Source: CAXBNB01 sp040151475 (GTDB taxonomy: Bacteria; Bacteroidota; Bacteroidia; Cytophagales; Cyclobacteriaceae). From it: 64,000 nucleotides of DNA. The position numbers and the translations under genes are program-made. The DNA is taken from assembly GCF_040151475.1 (NCBI RefSeq), contig NZ_JBDKWG010000108.1, positions 27,070-91,069 of the forward strand, given 5' to 3'. Every line of letters starts with the position of its first letter. Position 1 is the stretch's first letter. Below are positions 1-8,962 of this stretch, piece after piece. The notes beneath the pieces were generated by a model. That model was given only the letters and a program-made list of their open reading frames with translations, ran no database searches and was not told where the DNA came from.

Positions 1-148
1 TCTTGCCATGAAAGCCTGGGCCGTACCAGCTTGCTATTCCACTTTCTATTTTCTTTCCAATAATAGCTTTATTGGCAGGAACGGTTTTGACAGCCGAACA
101 AGAGGTTAAGAAAGAAAGGCAAAGGAGAAATGGTAAATAGTATTTCAT
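1..148 (-). CDS. rlpA: RlpA-like lipoprotein, N-terminal fragment (cut by window edge)
   Basis: Only the first 49 codons are present. The protein starts MKYYLPFLLCLSFLTSC, a lipoprotein signal with lipobox LTSC and lipidated Cys17. After a short linker comes GIASWYGPGFHGK, the opening motif of the RlpA double-psi beta-barrel (usual form ASWYGxxFHGxxTASGE). Family knowledge: RlpA proteins are outer-membrane lipoproteins that bind or cleave denuded peptidoglycan at septa. I cannot see the catalytic region or any SPOR domain, so enzymatic activity is unproven here. The start is the ATG that gives a clean lipoprotein signal. The next gene, an ABC permease, is on the same strand with a 66-bp gap. 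Confidence 0.8.
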   Translation of the reverse strand, partial: MKYYLPFLLCLSFLTSCSAVKTVPANKAIIGKKIESGIASWYGPGFHGK

Positions 149-214
149 GGTGGAAATTTGGTGTTGTTTTACAAATACAATACCAAATTCCTCAAGATAT
201 TTATTGTGTTCGTA

Positions 215-2614
215 TCATTCATCTTTCAATGCATCTACGGGATTGCTGTTGGCAGCTTTAAATGTTTGAAAACTAATAGTGCAAAATGCTATCAGTAGAG
301 ACAGTATGCCTGCCAATATAAATGGGAGTAAGTTTAATTCTATTCTATAGGCATAATTTTGAAGCCATTGTTTACTGAAAATATAAGCGAGTGGAAAAGC
401 AACAAAAATACTGATACCGACCAATATGATAAATTCTTTTGAAAGAATGGAGACGATTTCAGTAATAGAGGCACCAAGCACCTTTCTGATGCTGATTTCC
501 TTTGACCGTTGTGAAACAGTAAACGAGGAAAGCCCAAATAGCCCTAAGCATGCCAGAAAAATAGCGATTAGGGAAAATCCAGTAAACAATTGAGCTCTTC
601 TGTTTTCAGGATTGTACAGCCTGTCATATCTTTCGTCAATAAAGTGGTACTGTATGGGAGTATTGGGAGAAAATTCCGACCACTGTGCTTCTATGAACTT
701 TATAGTTTCATTTACCTGATCTCCTTTCATTTTAATGGAGACATAGCGACCATGATTTTGAGGAATCTGCATGATCAAAGGACTGATTTTATTTTGAAGG
801 GTTTCGAAATGGATGTCCTGCACAACTCCTATAACCCTTCCTTTACGCCCTCCGTAAGTTATTTTTTTGTTTATGGCTTCCTCATTGGACTCCCAGCCTG
901 TCATCTTAACTGCGGTTTCATTGAGAAGGTAAGCTGAAGTATCATCTGCCTGAATGGTTTTGTCAAAATTCCTTCCGGCCATAATTTTTATATTATAAGT
1001 GTCCAGAAAATCGTGATCGACCCGAAGGCCCTTCAGGGTAACCTCCGGTGCTACCATTTCTCCATTGATTTCAGCTTCCGCACCCTGACTGTCCAGAAGC
1101 TGGATGGTTGGTATTCGACTCGATGTGCCTACGTTATCTATCGATTGGTGTCCCAAAAGTATATTTTTGAACACTTCAAATTTTGTGGTGATTTCTTCAT
1201 TTAGACGTATCGTCAGAATGTGATCTTTGTCGTAACCCAAATTTTTGTTTTGAATGTAACTCAGTTGTTGGAAGATCACTCCTGTAGATACAATAAGGAT
1301 AGCAGATATAGAAAACTGCAACACAACCAGTGAACGTCTGAATGCTGTACTTTTAGAGCCGGCAGATAATTTGCCTTTGAGTACTCTTAAGGGGTCGAAA
1401 GAGGATAAATAAAATGCAGGGTATGAACCGGACAGTACTCCGATCAATAAGCCAAAAGCAATCACAATGGAAAAAGCCATTATACTCTGTTCAGTGTCGA
1501 ATTCCAGTATTCTGTCTGTAAACGCTCTTAAATAAGGAAGTGAAAATTGAACTATTATAAAAGCAATCACAATGGCTATTGATACCAGAACAATTGATTC
1601 TATTAAAAATTGACCTACCAGGCTTGATTTTCCTGCACCCATTACTTTTCTCATTCCTACTTCTCTGGCTCTGTTGGCCGACTTGGCTGTAGCAAGGTTC
1701 ATGTAGTTGATGATTGCAATAAACAAAATGAGCAAGCCGATGGCAGCAAAAGTATAGACATGCCTGATGTCACTATTTGCCCCTAACTCATCATCGAGAT
1801 GGGAGTGCAGGTGTATATCAGTCAGTTTTTGGATATGGAGCGCATTCCAGTCATTGGCATTTTCGCCAAGGTGTCTGGTTAGAAAGTCCGGTAACCTTCG
1901 TTCAACCTCGCTGATTGATGCTTGATCATCCAGTATAAAATAAGTTGAGAAATTATTGCTTCCCCACTCATTGATCATGTTTTCTCTTCCTCCATAATAT
2001 TGCTCTACCAGGCTAAAGTCACCTATCATTTCCAGATTGAAATGAGAGTTTTCCGGCATCCGTTTAACTACTCCTGTGATTTTTAAATTAGCCTGATTAC
2101 TGAACCTGATGGTTTTTCCTATTACATCTGTGCCGCCAAAATATTTGTTGGCAATGTCCTCGTTAATGACCATAGATCCGGGATCCAGAAGTGCATTTTC
2201 GGGATTTCCATGTATAAATTCAAAATCGAAAACGTCGAATATGTTATTATCAGCCCATCCGACATTCTCTTCAATAAATATTTTGTTTTCATATTTGATT
2301 GTTCCACCAAAAGAAATAAACCTTGTCATGGTTTTCATTTCCGGGAAGTCATTTTTTAACAGTGGTAAAAAAGGGGGAGCGAGCCGGGACAAGTGAAGGG
2401 ACGTAGATCCATCCGGGCTTTTGAATTCTCTGGTGATGCGATAGATGTTGTCAGCGTTTTTATGAAATTTATCATAGCTTAACTCATCTTTTATGTAGAT
2501 ACCAATCAGCATGCAACATGCCAGACCCAAAGCCAGACCAGAGATGTTTATAAAAGAAAAAAGTTTGTGCTTGATGATGTTTCTTACAGCAATATTATAA
2601 TAGTTCTTGAGCAT
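215..2614 (-). CDS. FtsX/MacB-type ABC transporter permease (duplicated FtsX architecture)
   Basis: 799 residues. The order is: N-terminal transmembrane helix (about 20-45), MacB-type periplasmic domain (about 50-250), three-helix FtsX block (about 285-420), a second periplasmic domain (about 440-670) and a second FtsX block (about 685-795). The motifs AREVGMRKVMGA and KEISIRKVLGAS, which precede the FtsX helices in this family, are both visible. Such fused permeases are very common in Bacteroidota and pair with a MacB-like ATPase for export or mechanotransmission across the periplasm. No ATPase gene is adjacent. The upstream 93-codon gene ends 9 bp before this start, so the two are probably co-transcribed. 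Substrate unknown. Confidence 0.85.
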   Translation of the reverse strand: MLKNYYNIAVRNIIKHKLFSFINISGLALGLACCMLIGIYIKDELSYDKFHKNADNIYRITREFKSPDGSTSLHLSRLAPPFLPLLKNDFPEMKTMTRFISFGGTIKYENKIFIEENVGWADNNIFDVFDFEFIHGNPENALLDPGSMVINEDIANKYFGGTDVIGKTIRFSNQANLKITGVVKRMPENSHFNLEMIGDFSLVEQYYGGRENMINEWGSNNFSTYFILDDQASISEVERRLPDFLTRHLGENANDWNALHIQKLTDIHLHSHLDDELGANSDIRHVYTFAAIGLLILFIAIINYMNLATAKSANRAREVGMRKVMGAGKSSLVGQFLIESIVLVSIAIVIAFIIVQFSLPYLRAFTDRILEFDTEQSIMAFSIVIAFGLLIGVLSGSYPAFYLSSFDPLRVLKGKLSAGSKSTAFRRSLVVLQFSISAILIVSTGVIFQQLSYIQNKNLGYDKDHILTIRLNEEITTKFEVFKNILLGHQSIDNVGTSSRIPTIQLLDSQGAEAEINGEMVAPEVTLKGLRVDHDFLDTYNIKIMAGRNFDKTIQADDTSAYLLNETAVKMTGWESNEEAINKKITYGGRKGRVIGVVQDIHFETLQNKISPLIMQIPQNHGRYVSIKMKGDQVNETIKFIEAQWSEFSPNTPIQYHFIDERYDRLYNPENRRAQLFTGFSLIAIFLACLGLFGLSSFTVSQRSKEISIRKVLGASITEIVSILSKEFIILVGISIFVAFPLAYIFSKQWLQNYAYRIELNLLPFILAGILSLLIAFCTISFQTFKAANSNPVDALKDE

Positions 2615-2623
2615 GGTGTTCTT

Positions 2624-2905
2624 CTAGAATCGGGTACTTTCTGTTTTCTTTTTTTTACGAAATGTAATGGGTATATAGTCATCGTTGGGTACGCCAATGT
2701 GTGCCAACTGCCAGTCCTTATTATATGATGAAATAATATTCCTGATACATTCCACTCTGTTTTCTATGGAAAAATCACATTCTTCCCAGTAAAATATCTC
2801 TACCCTGTAGTTGTATTCTTTTGTTATTCCATTGATTTTCACCTCAACCTGAATGTCTTGTTGTTCTCCTACAAATTCAGGAACTTCTATTCCTATTACT
2901 CCCAT
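2624..2905 (-). CDS. Small hypothetical protein, 93 aa
   Basis: Unrecognised protein of 93 residues starting MGVIGIEVPEF, rich in beta-strand patterns, ending in a basic KKKKTESTRF tail. It has no signal peptide and no membrane helix. It is accepted as a gene because it is in the strand and spacing of an operon with the following ABC permease (9 bp gap) and its composition is ordinary for this genome. No in-frame upstream ATG extends it. A link to the permease is inference from position only. Confidence 0.55.
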   Translation of the reverse strand: MGVIGIEVPEFVGEQQDIQVEVKINGITKEYNYRVEIFYWEECDFSIENRVECIRNIISSYNKDWQLAHIGVPNDDYIPITFRKKKKTESTRF

Positions 2906-3181
2906 ATCAATCGATTTTTGATTTATACATGAGCAGAAACATCAAAAAGCATACCTCAGTATTTAAGTGTTTCATTTACAGTGTTTTGATGAATGCTAAA
3001 ACCTGTAAGAGTGATCGTTTTTGTAACACTTTTTGTTCACTTATATGCCATTTTATGTTTGCTTAGATTTTCAAAATCAGAATTTCAACTTTAAATTTTT
3101 ATAAACGTAAGGTGTAATACAACCTTCCTGATAGGAAATTAATAATTATCTTGGTCGGCTAATTTTATTTATAGTATATCA

Positions 3182-3772
3182 ATGTTTAATTCTTCCAGTC
3201 AATTTTATTGTTTAATGTGTTTGTACCTGATCGCTTTATCCGGTTGTGGGATTAAGTCGGGCAAAGAAATGGCTCAGGTAGAAGCCGATTATATGTTGTT
3301 CAGATATAAGGACAAAATGGATCGACCATCACCGCCCAACATTACCAGAGCTCAGGTGGGTAGGGCAAAGGTGTCTATAGACTACAGCCAGCCATCAGTA
3401 AAGGAAAGAAAGATTTGGGGAGATTTGGTAAAGTATGATAAAATTTGGAGAACCGGGGCAAACGAGGCTAATATTTTTGAAACTTCGGGTCCATTGCTGG
3501 TTGGAAGTGATACCATTCCCGTTGGGAAATTTAGTTTGTTTACTATTCCCGGAAAGGACAAGTGGACAGTGATTTTTAATAAAATATACGATCAGTGGGG
3601 AGTGTATGACTACAAGCAGTCAGAAGATGTAGCAAGAATAGAAGTCTCCCCATATAATGTTGGAGACTTGCAGGAAAAAATGACATTTGAGGTGGACAGT
3701 ACAGGAAAAATAGTCTTTGCCTGGGAGTATCTAAGGTTTAGTTTTAATGTAAAACCTATTGATTCAAACTAA
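3182..3772 (+). CDS. DUF2911 lipoprotein
   Basis: 196 residues. The N-terminus is a lipoprotein signal with lipobox LSGC (Cys22). The rest fits DUF2911: the segments VSIDYSQPSVKERKIWGDLV, WRTGANEAN, VGKFSLFTIPG and WTVIFNK are the usual hallmarks of that family. DUF2911 proteins are exported in Bacteroidota and their function is not established. The gene is monocistronic and convergent with mtaB; the two reading frames overlap by 4 bp at their stop codons (3769-3772). The start is the ATG that provides the signal peptide. Confidence 0.85.
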   Translation: MFNSSSQFYCLMCLYLIALSGCGIKSGKEMAQVEADYMLFRYKDKMDRPSPPNITRAQVGRAKVSIDYSQPSVKERKIWGDLVKYDKIWRTGANEANIFETSGPLLVGSDTIPVGKFSLFTIPGKDKWTVIFNKIYDQWGVYDYKQSEDVARIEVSPYNVGDLQEKMTFEVDSTGKIVFAWEYLRFSFNVKPIDSN

Positions 3773-5088
3773 GAAATTGCCATCTCCGTTATTTCGGATT
3801 CAATTTGCATGGTCATGTTTTCAGAAATCCCTTTCATCACTATTCTTCGGGTTTGATTGATCATCACAGGATCGTAGTTGGCTTCTATTCTGACATAATT
3901 TTCAGTAAAGCCATGGATTTTGCCATTATCCACATCATCTTCAAAAAGCACTGTTGCAGTTGAGCCTATATTTTCTTCGTAAAAGGCTCTTTTTTTCTTT
4001 TCGGACAATATCCTAAGCATTTTAGACCGATCATTCCTTTCTTTGACGGGTACTACTCCGTTCATATCTATTGCCTGGGTGTTGGCTCTTTCCGAGTAGG
4101 TAAATACATGCAGGTAGGATATATTCAGGTCATTGATAAAGTTGTAAGTGTCGAGAAAATCTTCATGTGTTTCCTCTGGAAATCCTGTGATTACATCTAC
4201 ACCGATGCAGCAATGTGGCATGATTGATTTTATCAATGACACCCGGTCGGCATAAAGTTCTCTCCAATACCTGCGGTTCATCAGTCGCAATATTTTATTA
4301 CTTCCTGATTGAAGAGGTATGTGAAAGTGTGGTACAAATTTTTTCGATCGGGCTACAAATCTGATAATCTCTTCCGACAATAAATTTGGTTCAATGGAGG
4401 AAATCCTAATTCGATTGATTCCTTCAACCTCGTCGAGTTGTTTTATCAGATCAATAAATTTCTCTTGTCTTTTGCCGTCCTGAATTCCAAAATCACCAAT
4501 GTTTACGCCTGTAAGTACTATTTCTTTCACTCCTTTTTTAGCTATCTCTTTTGCAGAAAGGACAATGTTTTCGATGGTGTCACTTCTACTTTTTCCCCTG
4601 GCAAGTGGAATGGTGCAAAATGCACAGCCATAATTGCAGCCATCCTGTACTTTGAGAAAAGTCCGGGTACGGTCATCTATGGAATACGCATTGTTGAAAG
4701 TATTGGCGCAGGATATCTCTGAAGCCAATACTCTGGCTTCTTTTTCTTTTACAAAACCATCAAGGTATTCCAGTAACTTGAATTTCTCAGCAGCTCCCAA
4801 TACAGCATCAACTCCAGGTATTTCGGAGATTTCCTTTGGCTTCAATTGTGCAAAGCAGCCAATGATGGTGACATAAGAATCAGGTGAAATCTTCTTGGCA
4901 TCTTTTACAACCTTCCTGCATTTCTTATCTGCATTTTCTGTTACCGAGCAGGTATTGATGATGAAAATATCCGGAGTGTCGTTGAAATCTACTTTTTCAT
5001 ACCCTTTCTCTTCAAACATCCTGGAAATGGTGGAAGTTTCGGAAAAATTCAGTTTGCAACCGAGGGTATAAAAAGCTACTTTTTTCAT
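3769..5088 (-). CDS. mtaB: tRNA (t6A37) methylthiotransferase MtaB
   Basis: 439 residues. It adds a methylthio group to N6-threonylcarbamoyladenosine-37 in ANN-decoding tRNAs. The N-terminal UPF0004 domain carries the auxiliary 4Fe-4S cysteines Cys11, Cys47 and Cys78. The radical-SAM CxxxCxxC is Cys151, Cys155, Cys158 in DGCNYGCAFCTIP. A TRAM-type RNA-binding segment follows at about residues 375-435. The opening KKVAFYTLGCKLNFSET separates MtaB from the paralogues MiaB and RimO. Length is normal for the family. A TAnnTTTG promoter lies about 20 bp upstream, so the gene appears to be its own transcription unit. Confidence 0.93.
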   Translation of the reverse strand: MKKVAFYTLGCKLNFSETSTISRMFEEKGYEKVDFNDTPDIFIINTCSVTENADKKCRKVVKDAKKISPDSYVTIIGCFAQLKPKEISEIPGVDAVLGAAEKFKLLEYLDGFVKEKEARVLASEISCANTFNNAYSIDDRTRTFLKVQDGCNYGCAFCTIPLARGKSRSDTIENIVLSAKEIAKKGVKEIVLTGVNIGDFGIQDGKRQEKFIDLIKQLDEVEGINRIRISSIEPNLLSEEIIRFVARSKKFVPHFHIPLQSGSNKILRLMNRRYWRELYADRVSLIKSIMPHCCIGVDVITGFPEETHEDFLDTYNFINDLNISYLHVFTYSERANTQAIDMNGVVPVKERNDRSKMLRILSEKKKRAFYEENIGSTATVLFEDDVDNGKIHGFTENYVRIEANYDPVMINQTRRIVMKGISENMTMQIESEITEMAIS

Positions 5089-5108
5089 TGTCTTTTGGAT
5101 TCAGGAGG

Positions 5109-5142
5109 CAAATTTAGACACTAGATCAATAAAAGTGGGCAA
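5109..5142 (-). promoter_or_regulatory. Candidate promoter of mtaB
   Basis: On the minus strand, TAAATTTG (complement of 5109-5116) matches the Bacteroidota -7 consensus TAnnTTTG. A TTG (complement of 5140-5142) lies 23 bp upstream, within the usual spacing. The implied leader to the mtaB ATG is about 15-20 nt. Confidence 0.5.
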
Positions 5143-5296
5143 CATCTGATTCAAATTTGGATGTCATTCAAAAAAGGAAAAGCTTCTGTGCTCTTTTATA
5201 AATTTGTTTTGTGTTAATATTTAAGTCCAAACCTGAATAAAACAAAGAGGCTAAACCTCCCAGTTTATTCTAAAAATTTTGATATAGAAAATCAGC

Positions 5297-5376
5297 AGAC
5301 CTGTTAGGTTTAAGTCAGAAAACCTGATGTTGACAATAATTTATCTGCGCTTTTTTGAAAGAAACCTGACAGGTCT
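5297..5376. repeat. Long-spaced inverted repeat AGACCTG(T/A)NAGGTTT
   Basis: The left arm 5297-5311 is AGACCTGTTAGGTTT. The right arm 5362-5376 is AAACCTGACAGGTCT, whose complement is AGACCTGTCAGGTTT, so 14 of 15 positions pair. Each arm is itself a near-palindrome around CCTGNNAGG. The spacer is 50 bp. It lies in the 393-bp gap between mtaB and the head-GIN gene, where I see no open reading frame. It resembles dispersed palindromic repeats found between genes in Bacteroidota; its role is unknown. Confidence 0.55.
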
Positions 5377-5481
5377 AGGTTCCTGTTAATCATAAACGTT
5401 TTTGGATTTCAGGAAATTAATTAAACCACTCATGCAACCCTTTCGGTAAGGCTGTTGTCTAGTAAGAAAAAACTTCAAAGC

Positions 5482-6222
5482 ATGAAAAAGATATTAATAG
5501 CCATTTTAGTGTTTACTTTCTTTTTGGAAGGGTTTGCACAAAATGAAGAAACCAGAAATCTGCCTTCATTCAGCAAAATATCTGTTGGTGAATCCATCAA
5601 ATTGATCATTGAAGAAGGCAATGAAAACTCTGCCCGAATTGAAACCACCGGAGTAGATGCCGATAGGGTATTGACAGAAATTACAGGTTCAAACCTGAAT
5701 ATTCACATGGAAAGGGGAAATTACCGATCTACTACTGTAAAGGTTTACCTGACCTATAAAAGCAATCTGGAAGCCATTAAGGCAAGTTCGTCTTCGTCCG
5801 TAATTGGTAAGTCGGTAATAAAGTCAAATGAAATGTCTGTCAAAGTAAGTAGCTCGGCAAGCGCAGAGTTGAGTGTTGACGCCAGAGAATTGGACATTGA
5901 TGTATCGAGCTCTGCCAGGGCAAGTTTGGAAGTAAACACTGAGGATTTGGACGTAGAGGTTACCAGTTCCGGGCGTTTGGAGCTATCGGGGCGTACTAGT
6001 TTTCAAAGGTTTCACATCAGCAGCTCGGGTAAATTCATGGCTTATGGCTTGCAAAGTGAAAGAGTAAAGGCTGACATAAGTAGCTCTGGAAGTGCCGAAA
6101 TTTCTGTTTCTAACGAATTGATAGCCGATGCTTCGAGTAGCGGAAGAATTTTATACAAGGGTAATCCGGAAAAAGTAATTGTTGATGCCAGTAGTAGTGG
6201 CAAAGTAAGAAAGGCGAACTAG
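5482..6222 (+). CDS. Exported head-GIN domain protein (DUF2807, putative adhesin)
   Basis: 246 residues from the ATG at 5482; an earlier in-frame TTG (5455) would spoil the signal peptide. The signal MKKILIAILVFTFFLEGFA is followed by Gln. The mature part has the head-GIN/DUF2807 pattern: SFSKISVGESIKLII, then repeating short strands with Ser-Ser-(Ala/Gly) turns such as ASSSS, VSSSAS, ISSSGK and ASSSGK, predicting a beta-solenoid. These proteins are exported and often called putative autotransporter adhesins, but their function is not established. It is a single gene followed by a strong terminator. Confidence 0.85.
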   Translation: MKKILIAILVFTFFLEGFAQNEETRNLPSFSKISVGESIKLIIEEGNENSARIETTGVDADRVLTEITGSNLNIHMERGNYRSTTVKVYLTYKSNLEAIKASSSSSVIGKSVIKSNEMSVKVSSSASAELSVDARELDIDVSSSARASLEVNTEDLDVEVTSSGRLELSGRTSFQRFHISSSGKFMAYGLQSERVKADISSSGSAEISVSNELIADASSSGRILYKGNPEKVIVDASSSGKVRKAN

Positions 6223-6256
6223 CAAATAAGAAATCTTCACAATTATTGGTTATATG

Positions 6257-6288
6257 GCCACTTCAATAAGTTTTGAAGTGGCTTTTTT
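6257..6288 (+). terminator. Rho-independent terminator
   Basis: A perfect 10-bp stem, GCCACTTCAA (6257-6266) with TTGAAGTGGC (6273-6282), and a 6-nt loop, followed by six T residues. It lies 34 bp after the head-GIN stop codon. Confidence 0.85.
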
Positions 6289-6338
6289 CACGGGTATGAT
6301 TTCCGAATCAGGAAACATAAATAACGGATAGTTTACGA

Positions 6339-6365
6339 TTTGTTAAAATGCTTCTGTTAATTTTG
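6339..6365 (+). promoter_or_regulatory. Candidate promoter of surE
   Basis: TAATTTTG at 6358-6365 matches the TAnnTTTG -7 box. TTTG at 6339-6342 is a possible -33 element, but its 15-bp spacing is shorter than usual. It sits just after the terminator and 28 bp before the surE ATG. Confidence 0.4.
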
Positions 6366-6393
6366 GCGGCTTAATAATAAATCGAATTTGAGC

Positions 6394-7167
6394 ATGTCAA
6401 AACCTTTGATCCTTATATCCAATGACGATGGGGTTACCTCCCTTGGGATACGAAAATTAGTTGAGTTGATGAAAACCCTCGGAGAAGTAGTGGTAGTAGC
6501 ACCTGACGGGCCTCAATCCGGAATGGGACATGCCATTACAGTTGGTGATACTTTGAGACTTTCAGAAACAGATATATTTGGAGAAGGTGTTGAAGCATAT
6601 AAAAGTTCCGGTACACCAGCGGACTGTGTCAAGTTGGGCAAGCACAGGGTGCTAAAAGGAAGAAAAGTAGATTTGGTAGTCAGTGGTATCAATCATGGCT
6701 CAAATACCTCAATCAGCGTGCTGTATTCCGGTACCATGTCGAGTGCTATCGAAGGGGCTATCGAAGGTTGTCCGGCCATAGGATTTTCACTATGCGACTA
6801 CAGTTGGCATGCAGATTTTTCTCATGTTGATGAATACATTCTCAAAATCACCAGAGAGGTTTTGGAAAAAGGGTTGCCAATAGGAATGGCTTTGAATGTA
6901 AACATTCCTTGTAAACAAAATCAGAAGGTCAAAGGTATTAAAGTTTGCAGGCAGGCTAATGCCAAATGGGAAGAGGACTTTGATGAAAGAATAGATCCCA
7001 ACGGACGAAAGTACTATTGGATGGTAGGTAATTTTGTGAACTACGACAAAGGTGAGGACAATGACGAATGGGCCATTGCCAATAACTATGTATCGGTAGT
7101 TCCTTGTCAGTTTGACCTGACTGCTCACCACGGAATTACTTTTTTAAATGAAAAATGGGATCTCTGA
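6394..7167 (+). CDS. surE: 5'/3'-nucleotidase SurE
   Basis: 257 residues from ATG 6394; a TTG two codons upstream is also possible. SurE is a metal-dependent cytoplasmic phosphatase acting on nucleoside monophosphates. The metal site NDDG is at residues 10-13. The family motifs VVAPDGPQSGMGHAIT, SSGTPADCVKLG and VSGINHGSNTS are intact. Length is standard. It has its own promoter candidate and is followed after 160 bp by pyrG. No pcm neighbour, the usual partner in Proteobacteria, is present. Confidence 0.95.
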   Translation: MSKPLILISNDDGVTSLGIRKLVELMKTLGEVVVVAPDGPQSGMGHAITVGDTLRLSETDIFGEGVEAYKSSGTPADCVKLGKHRVLKGRKVDLVVSGINHGSNTSISVLYSGTMSSAIEGAIEGCPAIGFSLCDYSWHADFSHVDEYILKITREVLEKGLPIGMALNVNIPCKQNQKVKGIKVCRQANAKWEEDFDERIDPNGRKYYWMVGNFVNYDKGEDNDEWAIANNYVSVVPCQFDLTAHHGITFLNEKWDL

Positions 7168-7288
7168 CAAACCTTTTTTAGCAACTCTTTTCCCTGATGT
7201 TTCGAGCTGGAACAGATCATCAACTTCAGCATTTCATTTTAATTAAATATTTCTTTCCTTATAGGGTAAGGATATTCCCTTAAAGGGA

Positions 7289-7296
7289 TAACTTTG
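7289..7296 (+). promoter_or_regulatory. Candidate -7 box of pyrG
   Basis: TAACTTTG matches TAnnTTTG and lies 31 bp before the pyrG ATG. It is directly preceded by a 13-bp palindrome, TCCCTTAAAGGGA (7276-7288), which could be an operator. No TTG is at the usual -33 distance, so the promoter may need an activator or be weak. Confidence 0.4.
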
Positions 7297-7327
7297 TGCC
7301 CCGTAACATAATATTTGCCACTTATAT

Positions 7328-8953
7328 ATGCCATCAACCAAATACATCTTCGTTACGGGCGGAGTAACCTCTTCTCTTGGTAAAGGAATTATTGCAGCTT
7401 CTTTAGCCAAGCTTATCCAAGCCAGAGGACACAGCGTAACAATCCAAAAATTTGATCCATACATCAACGTTGATCCGGGAACTCTAAACCCATATGAACA
7501 TGGTGAATGTTATGTAACTGATGATGGAGCAGAAACTGACCTTGATTTGGGGCACTATGAGCGATTTCTCAACAGCCCTACTTCTCAGGGAAACAATGTT
7601 ACCACAGGAAGGATTTACTACGACGTGATCACTAAGGAACGAAGGGGTGAGTTTTTGGGAAAAACTGTACAGGTGGTTCCTCATATTACTGACGAAATAA
7701 AGGATTGTATATATAAGCTTGGTAAAACAGGTAATTATGATGTTGTGATTACTGAAATCGGTGGCTGTGTTGGCGATATTGAATCGCTACCGTTTATTGA
7801 AGCTGTGAGACAGGCAAGGTTTGAATTGGGGCCACAAAACGTGGTGTCGATACATTTGACCTTGATACCGTATTTGAATGCTGCCGGAGAGTTGAAAACA
7901 AAACCGACTCAACATTCTGTAAAACAACTACTGGAAGCGGGAATTCAGCCTGATATTTTGGTGTGTCGCAGTGAACATCATTTGCCTTCTGATTTAAGAC
8001 GAAAAATAGCTCTGTTTTGTAATGTTCCGGTCAATTGTGTGATTGAGGCAAGAGATGCATCTACCATTTATGATGTGCCTTTGCTCATGAGAAAGGAAAA
8101 ACTGGATGAGCGGGTGCTTACCAAATTGAAGATTTCTCATAAAAAAGAGCCGAACCTGGATCAGTGGAAAGACTTTTTAAGGAGACTGAAAACCCCAACC
8201 TCTGAAGTATCTATTACTGTAGTTGGTAAATATGTGGAATTGCAGGATGCTTACAAGTCGATAAGTGAATCCTTCATTCATGCTGGAGCAGAAAATGAAT
8301 GTAAAACCCGTGTAACATGGCTTTCCTCAGAAGATGTTACTGCTGAAAATTGTGAAAAATTATTTAGTGAGGTGGATGGAATTTTGGTCGCTCCGGGATT
8401 TGGAGAAAGAGGGATAGAAGGAAAGATAGAAGCGGTAAGATATGCAAGGGAAAATAAGATTCCATTTTTTGGAATATGCCTGGGCATGCAATGCGCCACT
8501 ATTGAGTTTGCCCGTAATGTATTGAAACTAAAAGGTGCAAATTCTACAGAAATGAACCCTAAATCCAAGTATCCGGTAATAGACATGATGGAAGATCAAA
8601 AGTCGATTACGGATAAAGGAGGTACCATGAGGCTTGGTGCTTACGATTGTCACCTGACGAAAGGTACTAAGGCGTTTTCTACTTATGGGCATGTCAATAT
8701 TAGTGAAAGACACAGACACAGGTATGAATTCAATAATAAATATTTAAAAGATTTTGAAGAGGCAGGAATGATAGCTTCAGGAGTCAATCCTGAGACCGGA
8801 CTTGTGGAAATAGTTGAACTGAAAGACCATCCCTGGTTTGTTGGTTCTCAGTTTCACCCTGAATTAAAAAGTACGGTATTGAACCCTCATCCTCTTTTTG
8901 TTAGATTTATAAAAGCGGCACTCGCCAGTAAAAAAGAAAAAATTAATTCTTAA
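7328..8953 (+). CDS. pyrG: CTP synthase
   Basis: 541 residues. It makes CTP from UTP, ATP and glutamine. The N-terminal synthetase domain (1 to about 267) begins TKYIFVTGGVTSSLGKGI with the ATP-binding loop. The C-terminal class I glutamine amidotransferase domain has the nucleophile Cys384 in FFGICLGMQ and the His-Glu pair in SQFHPELKS. Length and all motifs are normal. yidC follows after 9 bp, so the two are very likely co-transcribed. Confidence 0.97.
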   Translation: MPSTKYIFVTGGVTSSLGKGIIAASLAKLIQARGHSVTIQKFDPYINVDPGTLNPYEHGECYVTDDGAETDLDLGHYERFLNSPTSQGNNVTTGRIYYDVITKERRGEFLGKTVQVVPHITDEIKDCIYKLGKTGNYDVVITEIGGCVGDIESLPFIEAVRQARFELGPQNVVSIHLTLIPYLNAAGELKTKPTQHSVKQLLEAGIQPDILVCRSEHHLPSDLRRKIALFCNVPVNCVIEARDASTIYDVPLLMRKEKLDERVLTKLKISHKKEPNLDQWKDFLRRLKTPTSEVSITVVGKYVELQDAYKSISESFIHAGAENECKTRVTWLSSEDVTAENCEKLFSEVDGILVAPGFGERGIEGKIEAVRYARENKIPFFGICLGMQCATIEFARNVLKLKGANSTEMNPKSKYPVIDMMEDQKSITDKGGTMRLGAYDCHLTKGTKAFSTYGHVNISERHRHRYEFNNKYLKDFEEAGMIASGVNPETGLVEIVELKDHPWFVGSQFHPELKSTVLNPHPLFVRFIKAALASKKEKINS

Positions 8954-8962
8954 AAAGTAGAA